NCBI RefSeq assembly: GCF_018282095.1
Contig: NZ_CP074126.1
Location: 2,738,501-2,802,500 of the forward strand
DNA length: 64,000 bases
Direction of reading: 5' to 3'
DNA from: Pseudovibrio brasiliensis
GTDB lineage: Bacteria > Pseudomonadota > Alphaproteobacteria > Rhizobiales > Stappiaceae
Below the pieces are notes generated by a model. It was given only the letters and a program-made list of their open reading frames with translations. It had not been told where the DNA came from and did not search any database. A program made the position numbers and the translations under genes. Numbering within the stretch: the first letter of the stretch is position 1; every line of letters starts with the position of its first letter. This document shows positions 1 to 11,298 of the stretch, piece after piece.

Positions 1-156
1 GTGACATCAACAAGACCAATCGCGTTGATGGCTATGAACCAATGGGAGTATCAGCTGCCAACACCTGTTGAAACCGGCAGAATTCTGCAGCGATCCATAG
101 CAATCGCAAGGGCGCCCCGCTAAAACAGATGAGCAAGTTTGAGCGGGGTACGATCA

Positions 157-1179
157 ATGCAACATGGTGGAGATCTTTCAAAGGCAATCGCCGAGTTTGG
201 CGGCACGCCTGAGGACTGGCTGGACCTCTCCACCGGCATCAATCCCGTGGCATATCCCGCAGCAGAACACATCACCTTGCGCGGTCTGACAGAGCTGCCA
301 ACAGAAGGCGCTGAAACCGCTCTTCTGGACGCTGCACGAACAGCTTACTGCGTTCCATCGCAGAGTGGTCTCACCGCAGCACCGGGAACACAAGCGATCA
401 TCACCGCCCTCCCATCTTTGCTCGGTGCGAAATCTTCCATCTCGATCGTCAGCCCCACCTATTCTTCCCATGAAGAAAGCTGGAAACAGGCTGGTGCCGA
501 TATCCATAGGATTGCCGCATCAGAGGCTCACAAGGCTTCGACCCAGCACCTATTGTTGGTGAACCCGAACAACCCCAATGGCCATATCTTCACAAAGGAA
601 GAACTCCTTCAGCTGGCAGCAAAACAGCAACAGGCAGGCGGTTATCTGATTATCGATGAAGCGTTCATGGACCTTTACCCGGATGCCTCAACCGTTCCGG
701 AACTAGCTGACCAGCCGATCCTCGTTCTGCGCAGCTTCGGCAAATTCTTCGGCCTCGCCGGTGTGCGTCTGGGCTTTCTGATTGGCTCCAAAGCGATCAC
801 AGCAAAGCTGCAAAGCCAGCTTGGCAGCTGGGCCGTCTCCGGTCCCGCACTGGATATCGGCAGCGCAACCCTTTCCGACCTGCGCTGGCAAGACGAAATG
901 CGCAATTTCCTGAAAACAGAAATGGAAATCTTCAACGCATCCTTGCAACAGCTGAACCTGCCAATTGTCGGCCAAACAGATCTTTACATCCTGATCGACC
1001 ACCCAAACGCCCACGCACTGCATAAAGCATTGGCAGAACGACACATCTGGACCCGCGTGTTCGACTACGCCCCAACCTGGATGCGCCTCGGCTTACCGGC
1101 CGATAAAGCCGCTAGGCAAAGGCTAGCAACCGCACTGAAACAGTCTCTGTCAGCGATTGAAAACCATGCTGTTCTTTGA
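157..1179 (+). CDS. cobC: Threonine-phosphate decarboxylase CobC
   Basis: A 340-residue PLP enzyme of the aminotransferase class I/II fold, matching CobC (CobD in Salmonella), which decarboxylates L-threonine-O-3-phosphate to (R)-1-amino-2-propanol phosphate for the nucleotide-loop linker of cobalamin. The N-terminus MQHGGDLSKA is typical of the family; NPNNPNG and the Schiff-base region LRSFGKFFGLAG (lysine in FGKF) are visible. A TTG lies in frame at 139, but ATG at 157 matches the family start and follows a GGGG stretch. The stop overlaps the start of cbiB by 14 bases, so the two are translationally linked. The family assignment is firm; exact substrate is inferred from the cobalamin context. 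Confidence 0.93.
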   Translation: MQHGGDLSKAIAEFGGTPEDWLDLSTGINPVAYPAAEHITLRGLTELPTEGAETALLDAARTAYCVPSQSGLTAAPGTQAIITALPSLLGAKSSISIVSPTYSSHEESWKQAGADIHRIAASEAHKASTQHLLLVNPNNPNGHIFTKEELLQLAAKQQQAGGYLIIDEAFMDLYPDASTVPELADQPILVLRSFGKFFGLAGVRLGFLIGSKAITAKLQSQLGSWAVSGPALDIGSATLSDLRWQDEMRNFLKTEMEIFNASLQQLNLPIVGQTDLYILIDHPNAHALHKALAERHIWTRVFDYAPTWMRLGLPADKAARQRLATALKQSLSAIENHAVL

Positions 1180-2137
1180 AGATACGCTCTGGATCGTTCT
1201 GCTTGCGATCCTGCTGGATGCTGTGATTGGTGACCCAAACTGGCTCTGGTCCAGACTTCCGCATCCGGTCACGTTGTTTGGCAAGCAGATTTCCAAGCTG
1301 GACAGCTGGTATAACAAATCAAGTTTCTCGGCAAAACAACGCAAAGTGAATGGCGTCATAACACTTGTAAGCCTGATTGCCGCAGCAGGTATCATCGGCA
1401 CCCTTCTCCAAACGACTTTGGAGGGAAGCTTCTTAGGCAACATCCTGCTGGCTGTGATCGGCATGACGTTGATCGCTCAAAAGAGTCTTTACGAACATGT
1501 CGCCAGAGTGCGTGATGCACTGAGATATTCCGGTCTGGCTGAAGCCCGCAAGCAGGTCTCCATGATCGTCGGACGCAATCCAGATTATCTGGATGAAGCC
1601 GGCGTCAGCAGAGCCGCGATTGAATCATGCTCCGAAAACTTTTCAGATGGCATTGTCGCACCCATCTTCTGGTTCGCTGTACTCGGTCTACCGGGACTCT
1701 TCATATACAAAGCAGTCAACACCGCTGACAGCATGATCGGCCATAAAAACGAAACCTACGAAGACTTTGGCTGGGCCTCGGCTCGATTTGATGACCTGAT
1801 CAATCTGCCCGCCTCACGCCTTTCCGGCCTGCTCATTGTGCTTTCTGCATTCATCTCAGGCCGCGCTTACAAAGCTGCCTTCACCACCATCATGAGAGAA
1901 GCGAAGAACCATCGCTCTCCTAATGCAGGTTGGCCAGAAGCTGCGATAGCAGGCGCACTGGGTATCGCTCTGGCGGGCCCCCGCCAATATGCAGAGTATC
2001 GCGTGGAAGACCCCTTCATGAACGCCAGTGGCCGTAAAGCAGCAGATGCAGATGATATCGATGGCTCCTTGAAACTCATGGGCATCTCTAGTGCCCTGCT
2101 GGCTCTCCTCATTGCCGCTGTTGCGTGGTTCATCTAA
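1166..2137 (+). CDS. cbiB: Adenosylcobinamide-phosphate synthase CbiB/CobD
   Basis: A 323-residue polytopic membrane protein of the CbiB (CobD in Pseudomonas denitrificans) family, which joins aminopropanol phosphate to adenosylcobyric acid. The N-terminal [36 protein letters not shown] and [12 protein letters not shown] segments are family hallmarks, with hydrophobic helices at the N-terminus, centre and C-terminus. ATG at 1166 is preferred over TTG at 1157. It overlaps cobC upstream and its stop codon overlaps that of convergent cobQ by four bases, so no terminator fits between the two operons. CobC supplies the substrate used here. Confidence 0.93.
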   Translation: MLFFEDTLWIVLLAILLDAVIGDPNWLWSRLPHPVTLFGKQISKLDSWYNKSSFSAKQRKVNGVITLVSLIAAAGIIGTLLQTTLEGSFLGNILLAVIGMTLIAQKSLYEHVARVRDALRYSGLAEARKQVSMIVGRNPDYLDEAGVSRAAIESCSENFSDGIVAPIFWFAVLGLPGLFIYKAVNTADSMIGHKNETYEDFGWASARFDDLINLPASRLSGLLIVLSAFISGRAYKAAFTTIMREAKNHRSPNAGWPEAAIAGALGIALAGPRQYAEYRVEDPFMNASGRKAADADDIDGSLKLMGISSALLALLIAAVAWFI

Positions 2138-3612
2138 ACCCGCGACTGAGCAATCTCCCAAAGCGCATCCAGATCAAGATGCTCTTCCAGATGGTCCGCC
2201 AGCGCATCCAGAGCTTGTTCCACGCGGTGTTCATAGCCCAGCTGCGAAGTTGCCCCGAAGCCCTTCAGGAAAGCAGAGCGAAACGCATCAGAGCCAAAGA
2301 TGCCATGCATGTAACAGCCTGAAATCAATCCATCTTTCGAGACGGCACCATCCACATGATCACCCAGATCAACAAAAGGCCTTTCGCAGTCAGGTCCGTC
2401 TGTCCGTCCCACATGGATCTCATAGCCGGTCACAGATTCACCGCTTGGAATATGCCGCCCGGTCTTCTCAGTGGTTTCCTTATGAGGTGTCAGCACCGTT
2501 TCAACATCCAGCAAGCCAAGTCCATTAACAGAACCGGCCTCGCCTTCAATCCCTTCCGGATCAGCAATGGTCTTGCCCAGCATCTGATAGCCACCACAAA
2601 TGCCAAGCACCTGCCCGCCGCGACGCACGTGGGCGTAAAGATCAATGTCCCAGCCCTGAGCCCGGAAGAAGGCCAGATCGCCAATGGTGGACTTGGTACC
2701 CGGCAGCAGAACAACATCTGCATCAGCTGGCAACACCTCACCCGGCAGCACAAACTCCAGCGAAACATCGGCTTCCATGCGAAGTGGGTCCAGATCGTCA
2801 AAATTGGCGATACGGCTGATGACGGGAACGACAACCTTCAGCTTGCCGCGGCTGGTGTTCTCAGAAAGGTCCAACGCATCTTCCGCTGGCAGGTCCATCA
2901 CCTGCGGAAACCACGGCACCACCCCGTTGCAGGGCCAGCCGGTTTTGTCTTCAATAGCCGTTACACCTGAATCAAACAGTGAGGGTTCGCCTCTAAACTT
3001 ATTGATCAAAAAAGACTTTATACGTTTTGCTTCATCAGGTTCCAGCACCGCATGCGTGCCCACCAGCGAAGCAATGACGCCGCCGCGGTCGATATCCCCG
3101 CACAACACCACCGGGATGTCAGCAGCCTCCGCGAACCCCATGTTGGCGATATCCCCGCTGCGAAGATTGATCTCCGCAGGTGAACCGGCCCCTTCCACCA
3201 GAACCAGATCAGCCTTTGATTCAACTTCCGCAAAACTCTCCATAACATACTGGATAAGCGTGCCTTTTTGCCGACCAAACTCTGCACCAAGCAGCGTTCC
3301 AAACCGCTTGCCCTGCACAATCACCTGAGAGCCACTATCGCTTTCTGGCTTCAGCAGCACAGGGTTCATATGCACGCTTGTTGCAACTTTAGCACCGCGT
3401 GCCTGAAGCGCCTGTGCGCGCCCGATCTCCCCGCCATCAGCAGTAACAGCAGCGTTGTTGGACATGTTCTGCGGTTTGAAGGGCTGAACGGAAAGGCCCC
3501 GGCGCGTGAAAGCACGGGCCAATCCGGCCACAAGAACGCTTTTGCCCACGTTGGAACCAGTACCCTGTATCATCAGGGCCGGTTTTCTTATCCCCTTATC
3601 TAGTGAAGGCAC
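2134..3612 (-). CDS. cobQ: Cobyric acid synthase CobQ
   Basis: A 492-residue glutamine-dependent amidotransferase that amidates carboxylates b, d, e and g of adenosylcobyrinic acid a,c-diamide. The N-terminal ATPase has the P-loop-like [11 protein letters not shown], followed by the diagnostic [14 protein letters not shown]. The C-terminal glutaminase domain carries the nucleophile Cys339 in [10 protein letters not shown] and a late YEIHVGRT. The start is GTG at 3612 with no clear Shine-Dalgarno; it lies three bases after the cobO stop, so coupling is likely. It is the last gene of the riboswitch-controlled operon and converges on cbiB. Confidence 0.95.
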   Translation of the reverse strand: MPSLDKGIRKPALMIQGTGSNVGKSVLVAGLARAFTRRGLSVQPFKPQNMSNNAAVTADGGEIGRAQALQARGAKVATSVHMNPVLLKPESDSGSQVIVQGKRFGTLLGAEFGRQKGTLIQYVMESFAEVESKADLVLVEGAGSPAEINLRSGDIANMGFAEAADIPVVLCGDIDRGGVIASLVGTHAVLEPDEAKRIKSFLINKFRGEPSLFDSGVTAIEDKTGWPCNGVVPWFPQVMDLPAEDALDLSENTSRGKLKVVVPVISRIANFDDLDPLRMEADVSLEFVLPGEVLPADADVVLLPGTKSTIGDLAFFRAQGWDIDLYAHVRRGGQVLGICGGYQMLGKTIADPEGIEGEAGSVNGLGLLDVETVLTPHKETTEKTGRHIPSGESVTGYEIHVGRTDGPDCERPFVDLGDHVDGAVSKDGLISGCYMHGIFGSDAFRSAFLKGFGATSQLGYEHRVEQALDALADHLEEHLDLDALWEIAQSRV

Positions 3613-3615
3613 GAT

Positions 3616-4245
3616 TTAAAACTCAATCCCTTCCTGTGGCTTCACACCAGAGCGGAACGGATGCTTGATCTGCCCCATCTCAGTCACAAGATCTGCAATC
3701 TCGATCAGCTCATCCTTGGCATTACGGCCAGTGATAACCACATGAACATCTTCGGGTTTTTCATCACGCAGATACGCAACAACCTCTTCAAGCGGAATGT
3801 ATTCGTAACGCAATACAATGTTCAGCTCATCCAGCAGAACCATCTTGTGCTCACGGGAGCTGATCAGCTCTTTCGCCGCATCCCAGGCAGCATGCGCAGC
3901 AGAGATATCCCGCTGACGGTCCTGTGTTTCCCACGTAAAGCCTTCGCCCATACGCTTGATGGTGACGAGATCGGAGAAACGATCCAACGCCATGCGCTCA
4001 CCGGTCTCTAAACGACCTTTCACGAACTGGACGACAGCAACTTTGTGTCCGTGACCAAGGCTGCGGAAGATCATGCCGAAGCCGGCGGTGGACTTGCCTT
4101 TCCCCTTGCCGGTATGAACTATCAGCAACCCTTTCTCGATAGTTTTCGTCGCCATGATCTTGTCACGCGCCGCCTTCTTCTTGCGCATCTTTTCCGCGTG
4201 GCGGGCGTCCAGATCTGCTTCACTCATGTCTGTCTTCGTTACCAT
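3616..4245 (-). CDS. cobO: Cob(I)yrinic acid a,c-diamide adenosyltransferase CobO
   Basis: A 209-residue CobA/CobO-type ATP:corrinoid adenosyltransferase that attaches the 5'-deoxyadenosyl ligand to cob(I)yrinic acid a,c-diamide. The Walker A segment HTGKGKGKSTAGFG, AVVQFVKG, and LLDELNIVLRYEYI with the following VVITGRNA are classic. A basic N-terminal stretch (KMRKKKAARDKIM) precedes the P-loop. ATG at 4245 is chosen over 4260 because GGAGGGG inside the end of cobN is correctly spaced for it; one base then separates the cobN stop from this start. It acts after CobN and before CobQ, matching gene order. Confidence 0.95.
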   Translation of the reverse strand: MVTKTDMSEADLDARHAEKMRKKKAARDKIMATKTIEKGLLIVHTGKGKGKSTAGFGMIFRSLGHGHKVAVVQFVKGRLETGERMALDRFSDLVTIKRMGEGFTWETQDRQRDISAAHAAWDAAKELISSREHKMVLLDELNIVLRYEYIPLEEVVAYLRDEKPEDVHVVITGRNAKDELIEIADLVTEMGQIKHPFRSGVKPQEGIEF

Positions 4246-4246
4246 G

Positions 4247-7200
4247 TTATTCCCCTCCATCCATGAGTGCGCGTCGCAACTCTAACAAATCATCGTAGGC
4301 GCTGTTTCGTTTCGGCACCCACATATCTCGTTGAATGACCTCTAAAAATCGCTCGGTCATTTCCAAAAGCGCTGCGGAGTTCTTCTCCGCAATAAAGTCC
4401 CGCACCTCATCATCATAAAGATATGCATCATAGAGCTGATCGAAATGATGGTGCGAGACGGCATTGGTTGTCGCCCCAAAAGCAAAAAGATAATCCAGTG
4501 TCGCCGCCATCTCAAAAGCACCTTTATACCCGTGGCGCATGACACCGGCGATCCATTTTGGATTGGCAGCTCTCCCCCTGATAACCCGCCCGATTTCCTC
4601 AGAAAGCGTGCGAATGACAGGGCGTTCCGGGCGGGAATGGTCGTTGTGGTAGACGTGCGGGGCATCGCCTTTAAGCGTTTCAACCGTCGCGGCCAGACCA
4701 CCTTCGAACTGATAATAGTCATCAGAATCAAGGAGATCGTGCTCTCTGTTGTCCTGATTATGAATCACTGCATCAGCTTGAGAAAGGCGGGTGACCAGAT
4801 CTTCTTTGGCTTGATCGCCTGACCTAGATCGGCCATAGGCATAGCCTCCCCATTCAAGGAAACTCTCGGCAAAATCGGCTCGCTTATCCCACAGCTTCTC
4901 ATCAATCAAAGCCTGCAGGCCAGCCCCGTAAGCCCCCGGTTTACTGCCGAAAATCCGGGTGGCCGCCCGCTTACGCGCCTGTCCTTCGTCAATGCCTTTG
5001 GCCAGTAATCCCCCAAGCTCAGCTTGGTACCGCGCCGCTAATGGGTTGGCATCTTCCGGTTCATCCAATTCTGAGATTGCAGCGACTGCCGCATCGAACA
5101 GATGTATGAGTTGCGGGAAAGCATCGCGAAAAAAGCCGGAAATTCTGAGGGTTACGTCAACTCGGGGGCGTTGGAGTTCGGAAAGTGGAACAATCTCGAA
5201 TCCAGTAACACGGCCTGAGGCCTCTTCCCATACAGGACGAGCGCCGATCAAGGCCAAAGCCTGAGCGATATCATCCCCGCCAGTGCGCATATTTGCCGTT
5301 CCCCAGCAGCTCATGGCGATGCTTTGCAGCCACTCGCCGTGATCCTGAAAGTGACGCAGTATCAAAGCGCTAGCGCTTCTCTCACCCAGCTTCCAGGCGA
5401 CCTTTGTGGGAACGGAGCGAACGTCAACAGAATAAAAGTTACGCCCGGTTGGCAGCACATCAGGGCGACCACGGGACGGCGCACCGGATGGCCCAGGGGG
5501 GACAAACCGGCCCGCAAGGGAGGATAACACCCCCTCCACCTCAGCAGCACCAGACGCATCCACATCGCGCGCGATCTCGTGTTCCAGCGCCTCCAGCACC
5601 ACAGAAGTCGCTGTAAACTCTGAAGGAACCGCCCGCACACCAGAAACCAGCTCAAGCGCCAGCGCTTCCAGCCGCTCAACCGTGTCTCCACAGCTGCGCC
5701 ATGGAGCCTCTACCAGCTCCTGCAAAATGGTTGGCTGTGCACCTTCCCATGCCTGTTCAAATGCACAATCCAGCGGATCAAACACAGTCAGATTCAAATC
5801 CTCAGCAAGTGCGCGTAACAGACTGTTCTCATGAGGCTTTTCACCACGAGGCACGCGCAGCAAAGCCACGAGCAACTCAGCTCGTTGTGCTCCTGTCGGC
5901 GACTGCCCCAGAATGTGCAAACCATCACGGATTTGCAGCTCTTTCAGATCACAGAGGTAAGCATCCAACCGCGCCAGACGAGTGTCCTCATCCATATCGG
6001 AAGTCAGCCCGATATCCTTGTCCATCCCTTCACGTGCAGCAACGCCAAGTATCTCTTTTCCAAGTGCTTTCAGGCGGCGATGGTCCACGCCAGCTGCGAT
6101 GTAATACTCATCCAGCAGCGCTTCCAGCTCCAGAGCGGAACCGTGACTCTCGGCGCGGGCCAGCGGAGGGGTAAGATGATCAATGATCACCGAGGATAAC
6201 CGCCGTTTGGCCTGTGAACCCTCACCGGGGTCGTTGACGATGAAAGGATAGATATTCGGCAGCGGCCCAATCACCGCTTCCGGGTAACAAGCCTCTGATA
6301 AAGCTAAGGCTTTTCCGGGTAACCATTCAAGGTTGCCGTGCTTACCAAGGTGGATAAGTGCGTTCGCCTCAAAGCTGTCGCGTAGCCACATGTACCAGGC
6401 GAGGTAATGATGCGGCGGAACAAGCGCCGGATCGTGATAAGTCTCTTTAGGATCAATGTTATAGCCGCGCGCAGGCTGAATACCGACGGTCACATTGCCA
6501 TATGTCTTCAGCGCCAGCTGAAAAGAGCCGCCCACAATATGCGGATCATCCTCCGGCGCACCCCAGCGTTCCTCAATCCCCGCACGCACCGCCAAAGGCA
6601 GCTGAGAAAACAACTGCTTATAACGCTCCAGCGACAGCTCTTCCCCGCCTTTGCGTTGGTTTGCGTTGCTAAGTGCATTGGTTGGGCCTGCCAATAGGTC
6701 CTCTATCAACGCTTCAGACGTTTCTGGAGCATTCTCAGCAACGCCATAACCTTCTGTTTTCATGGCAGAAAAAAGATGCGTACAGGAGGCAGGCGTATCC
6801 AGCCCAACCCCGTTTGCTATACGCCCATCCTTGTTGGGATAGTTTGCGAGGATTATGCCGACTTTGCGTTCTTTTGCGTTTTTGTGTTTCAGCCGCGCCC
6901 AATTGGCTGCCAGCGCCGCCACAAACTGCACCCGGTCCGGTTTTGGCACAAAACGAACAAGAGAACATTGTGTCCTGACATCACGGTCCCCCTCTTCCTT
7001 AAACGAGATCGCGCGCGTCAAAAGTCGGCCATCAATTTCCGGCAGCACCACATGCATGGCAAGGTCGCGCGGGGATAAGCCCTGATCACTCTCCGCCCAG
7101 CCTTCTTCCGAGGAAGACGATAGCACAATCTGCAGAACGCATGCACCTGGATTGTCCAGCACCGTGCCGGAATGAACAGCGCCTGCGTTTGATAGGGCAA

Positions 7201-8001
7201 AGGCCGTGGCGTTCAGAACCACATCAGGCGGGCACTCTTCAAACACGCTGGAAACAACCGCCGCACATTCCGCCTGTTTCAGACTTGCCACATAAAGCAC
7301 CAGCGGGTTTATCCTCTGTGCCTCAAGCTCATGGCATAATGCCTGCACTGGCTCTATCGCCCCGCTCTGGTAGAGCGCCCGATAAAACACAATGGCTGCA
7401 ACAGGACGGCTCGAATCTTTCCAGCTCGCCCGCACATCCTCCAAGGAAGGAAGCGAATGCCCCTGCAACATCAGCCCCGCCCGCGGCAATGCCATAGGCT
7501 CAGTTGGTGCCTCAACAGGCAGCTCAGCAATCCGCGCCGCATAAAGCAAGGCACCAGAAAGGTTTTCAGCACCGCCTTCAATCAAATAGCGCCACAACAT
7601 CTGCGCGGTTTCCAGCGGAACGGTAGAACGCTTGGCGAGCTCCTCATCCCACTTGTCATCCCCCGGCAGCAGAACCAACTTCACACCTTCAGCACGGGCG
7701 ACAGCTTCCAGCCGCTCCACACCGTAGCGCCAGTATTCAACGCCGCCCAAAAGGCGAACCACCACTAGCTTGGAGGCCTGAATGCACTGCTCAATATAAA
7801 GGTCAACAGAGTACGGATGGGACAGCGCCAGAAAACTGGCAAGCCGCAGGGAGTAGCCCTCATGCTGGGCGTGGGCAGCCGCAAGGCCAGCAAGCTCTGT
7901 GTCTGCTGCGCTCAAAAACACAACATCCGCAGGCGTCTGCCCCAAATCGACAGCCTCTTCTCCATCATCCAATCGGCGTGATTGCCCGACAAGTACGTGC
8001 A

Positions 8002-8002
<1 letters not shown>
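4247..8002 (-). CDS. cobN: Aerobic cobaltochelatase subunit CobN
   Basis: A 1251-residue large subunit of the ATP-dependent aerobic cobaltochelatase (CobNST), which inserts cobalt into hydrogenobyrinic acid a,c-diamide. Length is normal for CobN. Family segments visible include HLGKHGNLEWLPGKA, GSFQLALKTYGNVTVGIQPARGYNIDPK and, near the C-terminus, MRHGYKGAFEMAATLDYLFAFGATT. cobS and cobT are not in this window. Its ATG overlaps the cobW stop by one base (TGATG), and its last codons contain the ribosome-binding site of cobO. The presence of CobN indicates the aerobic (late cobalt insertion) route. Confidence 0.97.
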
Positions 8003-9116
<1,114 letters not shown>

Positions 9117-9120
<4 letters not shown>

Positions 9121-9677
9121 AGGGAAATCTCCGGAAAAACAGCAGGCTTCAGCTGCAAAGGCTGACCAGCAGCAACAAACATCACAAAATGGCAGAGTTC
9201 AGCGATACGCTGGTTCAGGCGCCCAGCCTCATCACGAAAGGCGCGGGCCATGGCGTTTTCAGGCACAATGCCCATGCCCACCTCATTGCCAACAAACACA
9301 ACGGGGCATGGCGCAGAGCTAAGAACCTCGCGAAGCTGCTCAAGCTCCACGGTCCAGTCCCGCTCGGCATGCATAAGGTTGGAAAGCCAAAGCGTCAGGC
9401 AATCAACAAGAATGGCGCGCTCCGCATGGGCATGCTCTTTCAGCACGCGCACAAGCTCCAGCGGCTCCTCAACAGTGTCCCAAAGGTCGCCCCGCTGCAT
9501 CTTATGATGCGCGATACGTTCCTCCATTTCACCGTCAAAGGCCTGGCCTGTCGCAATATAAGTCGGGCGTCGCCCGCTGCTTAGAACCAGCTTTTCCGCA
9601 TATGCGCTTTTCCCGGAACGAGCGCCGCCCGTTACGAGACAATGGCGAACGCAAAGGTCGCCGCTCTGTTCAGCCAT
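9117..9677 (-). CDS. cobP: Adenosylcobinamide kinase / adenosylcobinamide-phosphate guanylyltransferase CobP
   Basis: A 186-residue bifunctional enzyme (CobP; CobU in Salmonella) that phosphorylates adenosylcobinamide and transfers GMP to form adenosylcobinamide-GDP. The P-loop VTGGARSGKS is at residues 15-24; YIATGQAFDGEMEERIAHHK and VDCLTLWLSNLM are family signatures, and FVGNEVGMGIVP lies near the end. It is the first gene of the cobP-cobW-cobN-cobO-cobQ operon, about 150 bases downstream of a cobalamin riboswitch, and overlaps cobW by four bases. No strong Shine-Dalgarno precedes the ATG, compatible with control of translation by the leader. Confidence 0.95.
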
Positions 9678-9824
9678 CTGGATTAGCTGATCAGCAAGTG
9701 CATGGAAGCCGAAGCTTCACTCAAAGAATATGAAAGTACAGCAGCTGTCTCGCACGGAGACAGGGAAATATGTGTCATGAGCACCTCTCGCCGTCCACCC
9801 GACAGCAGTCCTATGTCAAATCAT

Positions 9825-10030
9825 ATCTCCAGCCGGTCTCCTGGCTTGCGGCTCTGTCGATCACAGCCCCTTCCCAGCCTATCAAAAAGGCCAGTGGGAT
9901 TATCGCAATGATCTCGCCGCTCACAGTTGCGGGGGCAGCTGCGGCTTACTTCCATATATATGGAACCGCATTCCCGTTTAATCTTGTCATTCCAAAGCCA
10001 GAGCCGGAACAAAAAGAAACTGGAGTTCTG
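9825..10030 (-). promoter_or_regulatory. Cobalamin (B12) riboswitch
   Basis: Reading the minus strand, the leader contains the class-defining pieces in order: a GGGAATGCGGTTCC segment, GCTGCCCCCGCAACTGTGAG, a GCGGCGA extension, CCACTGG, a GGCTGGGAAGG segment, and GCCAGGAGACCGGC closing the aptamer. This order and spacing match the AdoCbl riboswitch consensus. It sits upstream of cobP, so adenosylcobalamin should repress the whole minus-strand cob operon. A short hairpin (about 9757-9775) with stem CTGTCTC/GAGACAG lies between aptamer and cobP and may belong to the expression platform; no uridine run follows it, which points to translational rather than transcriptional control. Confidence 0.93.
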
Positions 10031-10036
10031 ACCTTC

Positions 10037-10066
10037 AATGTGGGGCGCAATCAGCTCCCCTGTCAA
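10037..10066 (-). promoter_or_regulatory. Candidate promoter of the cob operon
   Basis: On the minus strand a perfect TTGACA (-35, 10061-10066) is followed after 18 bases by CACATT (-10, 10037-10042). Initiation would fall near 10030, just before the cobalamin riboswitch aptamer. The -10 match is weak, so the exact placement is tentative. Confidence 0.5.
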
Positions 10067-10210
10067 TTGTCTTTGTGAGGATTCCAACATCACCGGAAAA
10101 TCAAACCCGCAAAATCCGCGGTTTTTGGAGATTTCTGGCTAACCCCCTTGGATATCTCAATAAAAAAAACGAGAAACTGTCCACAAATCGAAAAATTCCT
10201 AAAAAACGAC

Positions 10211-10239
10211 TTGGCAAACACACCATGCCTCTGTAAAAA
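10211..10239 (+). promoter_or_regulatory. Candidate promoter for the tRNA-Asn cluster
   Basis: TTGGCA (10211-10216) and TAAAAA (10234-10239) are separated by 17 bases and end 44 bases before the first mature tRNA. The -35 is good and the -10 only fair. Confidence 0.35.
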
Positions 10240-10283
10240 CCTCCTCACGCAAACGGCGAGGCAAACTCGCAAGGGTGTCATGA

Positions 10284-10358
10284 TCCCCGGTAGCTCAGTG
10301 GTAGAGCAAGCGGCTGTTAACCGCTTGGTCGCTGGTTCGAATCCGGCCCGGGGAGCCA
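10284..10358 (+). tRNA. tRNA-Asn (GTT), copy 1
   Basis: A 75-base cloverleaf including encoded CCA. Acceptor arms TCCCCGG/CCGGGGA, D stem GCTC/GAGC, anticodon stem AGCGG/CCGCT around CTGTTAA (anticodon GTT), and T arm GCTGG-TTCGAAT-CCGGC are all fully paired. It is identical in sequence to the next two copies. Confidence 0.97.
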
Positions 10359-10398
10359 TTCTTTTTCGTTTGCAGCCATAACGGCAAGATCATCGTGA

Positions 10399-10473
10399 TC
10401 CCCGGTAGCTCAGTGGTAGAGCAAGCGGCTGTTAACCGCTTGGTCGCTGGTTCGAATCCGGCCCGGGGAGCCA
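10399..10473 (+). tRNA. tRNA-Asn (GTT), copy 2
   Basis: Identical to the copy at 10284: same stems, anticodon GTT, encoded CCA. It starts 115 bases after the first copy; the 40-base spacer is not identical to the next one except for the few bases just before the tRNA (GTGATC or TGATC). Confidence 0.97.
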
Positions 10474-10510
10474 CTTTTTCTGATTGCAGCCAATGGCGAG
10501 CACATCGTGA

Positions 10511-10585
10511 TCCCCGGTAGCTCAGTGGTAGAGCAAGCGGCTGTTAACCGCTTGGTCGCTGGTTCGAATCCGGCCCGGGGAGCCA
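10511..10585 (+). tRNA. tRNA-Asn (GTT), copy 3
   Basis: Third identical tRNA-Asn copy, 112 bases after the second. The gene is followed immediately by a run of seven T residues (about 10589-10595), which may end the transcript after the stable tRNA fold. Confidence 0.97.
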
Positions 10586-11298
10586 TCCTTTTTTTGAAAA
10601 TTCCCCTCTTCTTTAAATCAGCATTTCACCTCACAGAATACCTGCGCGCGCGTCTATCCCTAAAACAATAAAAATAATGGATAGAAAACCATGTTCACGC
10701 GCAGCGAAACCGCAGCACTATCAAGTGCCGCAGGCCGGAGAAACGGAACCCATCTGGGTAGATCTCTCTTCCGCACAAAAGCGGAGGCCCTCCACTTCGC
10801 CGCAAAACTCACCCTGATCCTGCATATGGCGACCAACTAGCCGAGCAAGCCCTCCCCAAATTATCGGGGAGTTCATAAGCAGGGAGAGCTGTGCATATCA
10901 CGCAGCACTTAAAGCAGCTCATAACAGGCCTGCGCACCCCACACAAAAGGGGCAGAAATGAAACGCTGTTCTTTCAAAAACTTAAGCCACTTGAAAAAAT
11001 AAGTGATTTTTTTGCCAATGAGAGAAACTGAGACATCCATCACAGTTCTCTCCATTTCATATAGCAAATCAACACAATGAAAATTTTACATAATAGCAAT
11101 TAAATAACCTGAAAGTATAAATACGCGAAACATAATTTATATACAATTATTATGACATAGATACTCTAAGTAAATACGTATACCTCTAATGTATCTGGTG
11201 CGAATTATCATAGTCACTACTTCGTGATGACTGTGTTACTGCACACAATAAGGCGCCCCCTCTGGGAAAGTTGCTGCGTGAAAGTCAGGGAGCCATCA
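10586..11298. other. Intergenic region, no convincing gene
   Basis: A 713-base gap. The first half has normal base composition and includes a 49-codon open frame (10691-10840, plus strand) without a Shine-Dalgarno, and a small hairpin with arms CTCCCC/GGGGAG near 10852-10872. The second half (about 11040-11200) is strongly A+T-rich and is likely the promoter region of the secreted-protein gene at 11299. An imperfect palindrome, AGTCACTAC/GTGATGACT, spans about 11211-11231. Confidence 0.6.

Noticed and set aside
1-156. C-terminal end of a gene cut by the window
   Set aside because: Two frames stay open for 22 and 40 codons, but neither has a recognisable sequence, so no gene is claimed.
9770-10078. 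102-codon plus-strand frame across the B12 riboswitch
   Set aside because: It is antisense to a convincing cobalamin riboswitch; base conservation is explained by the RNA and the frame has no recognisable domain.
10090-10381. Small frames on both strands through the first tRNA-Asn
   Set aside because: The MAPRAGFEPATKRLTAAC-type peptide is a known artefact of reading antisense through this tRNA class.
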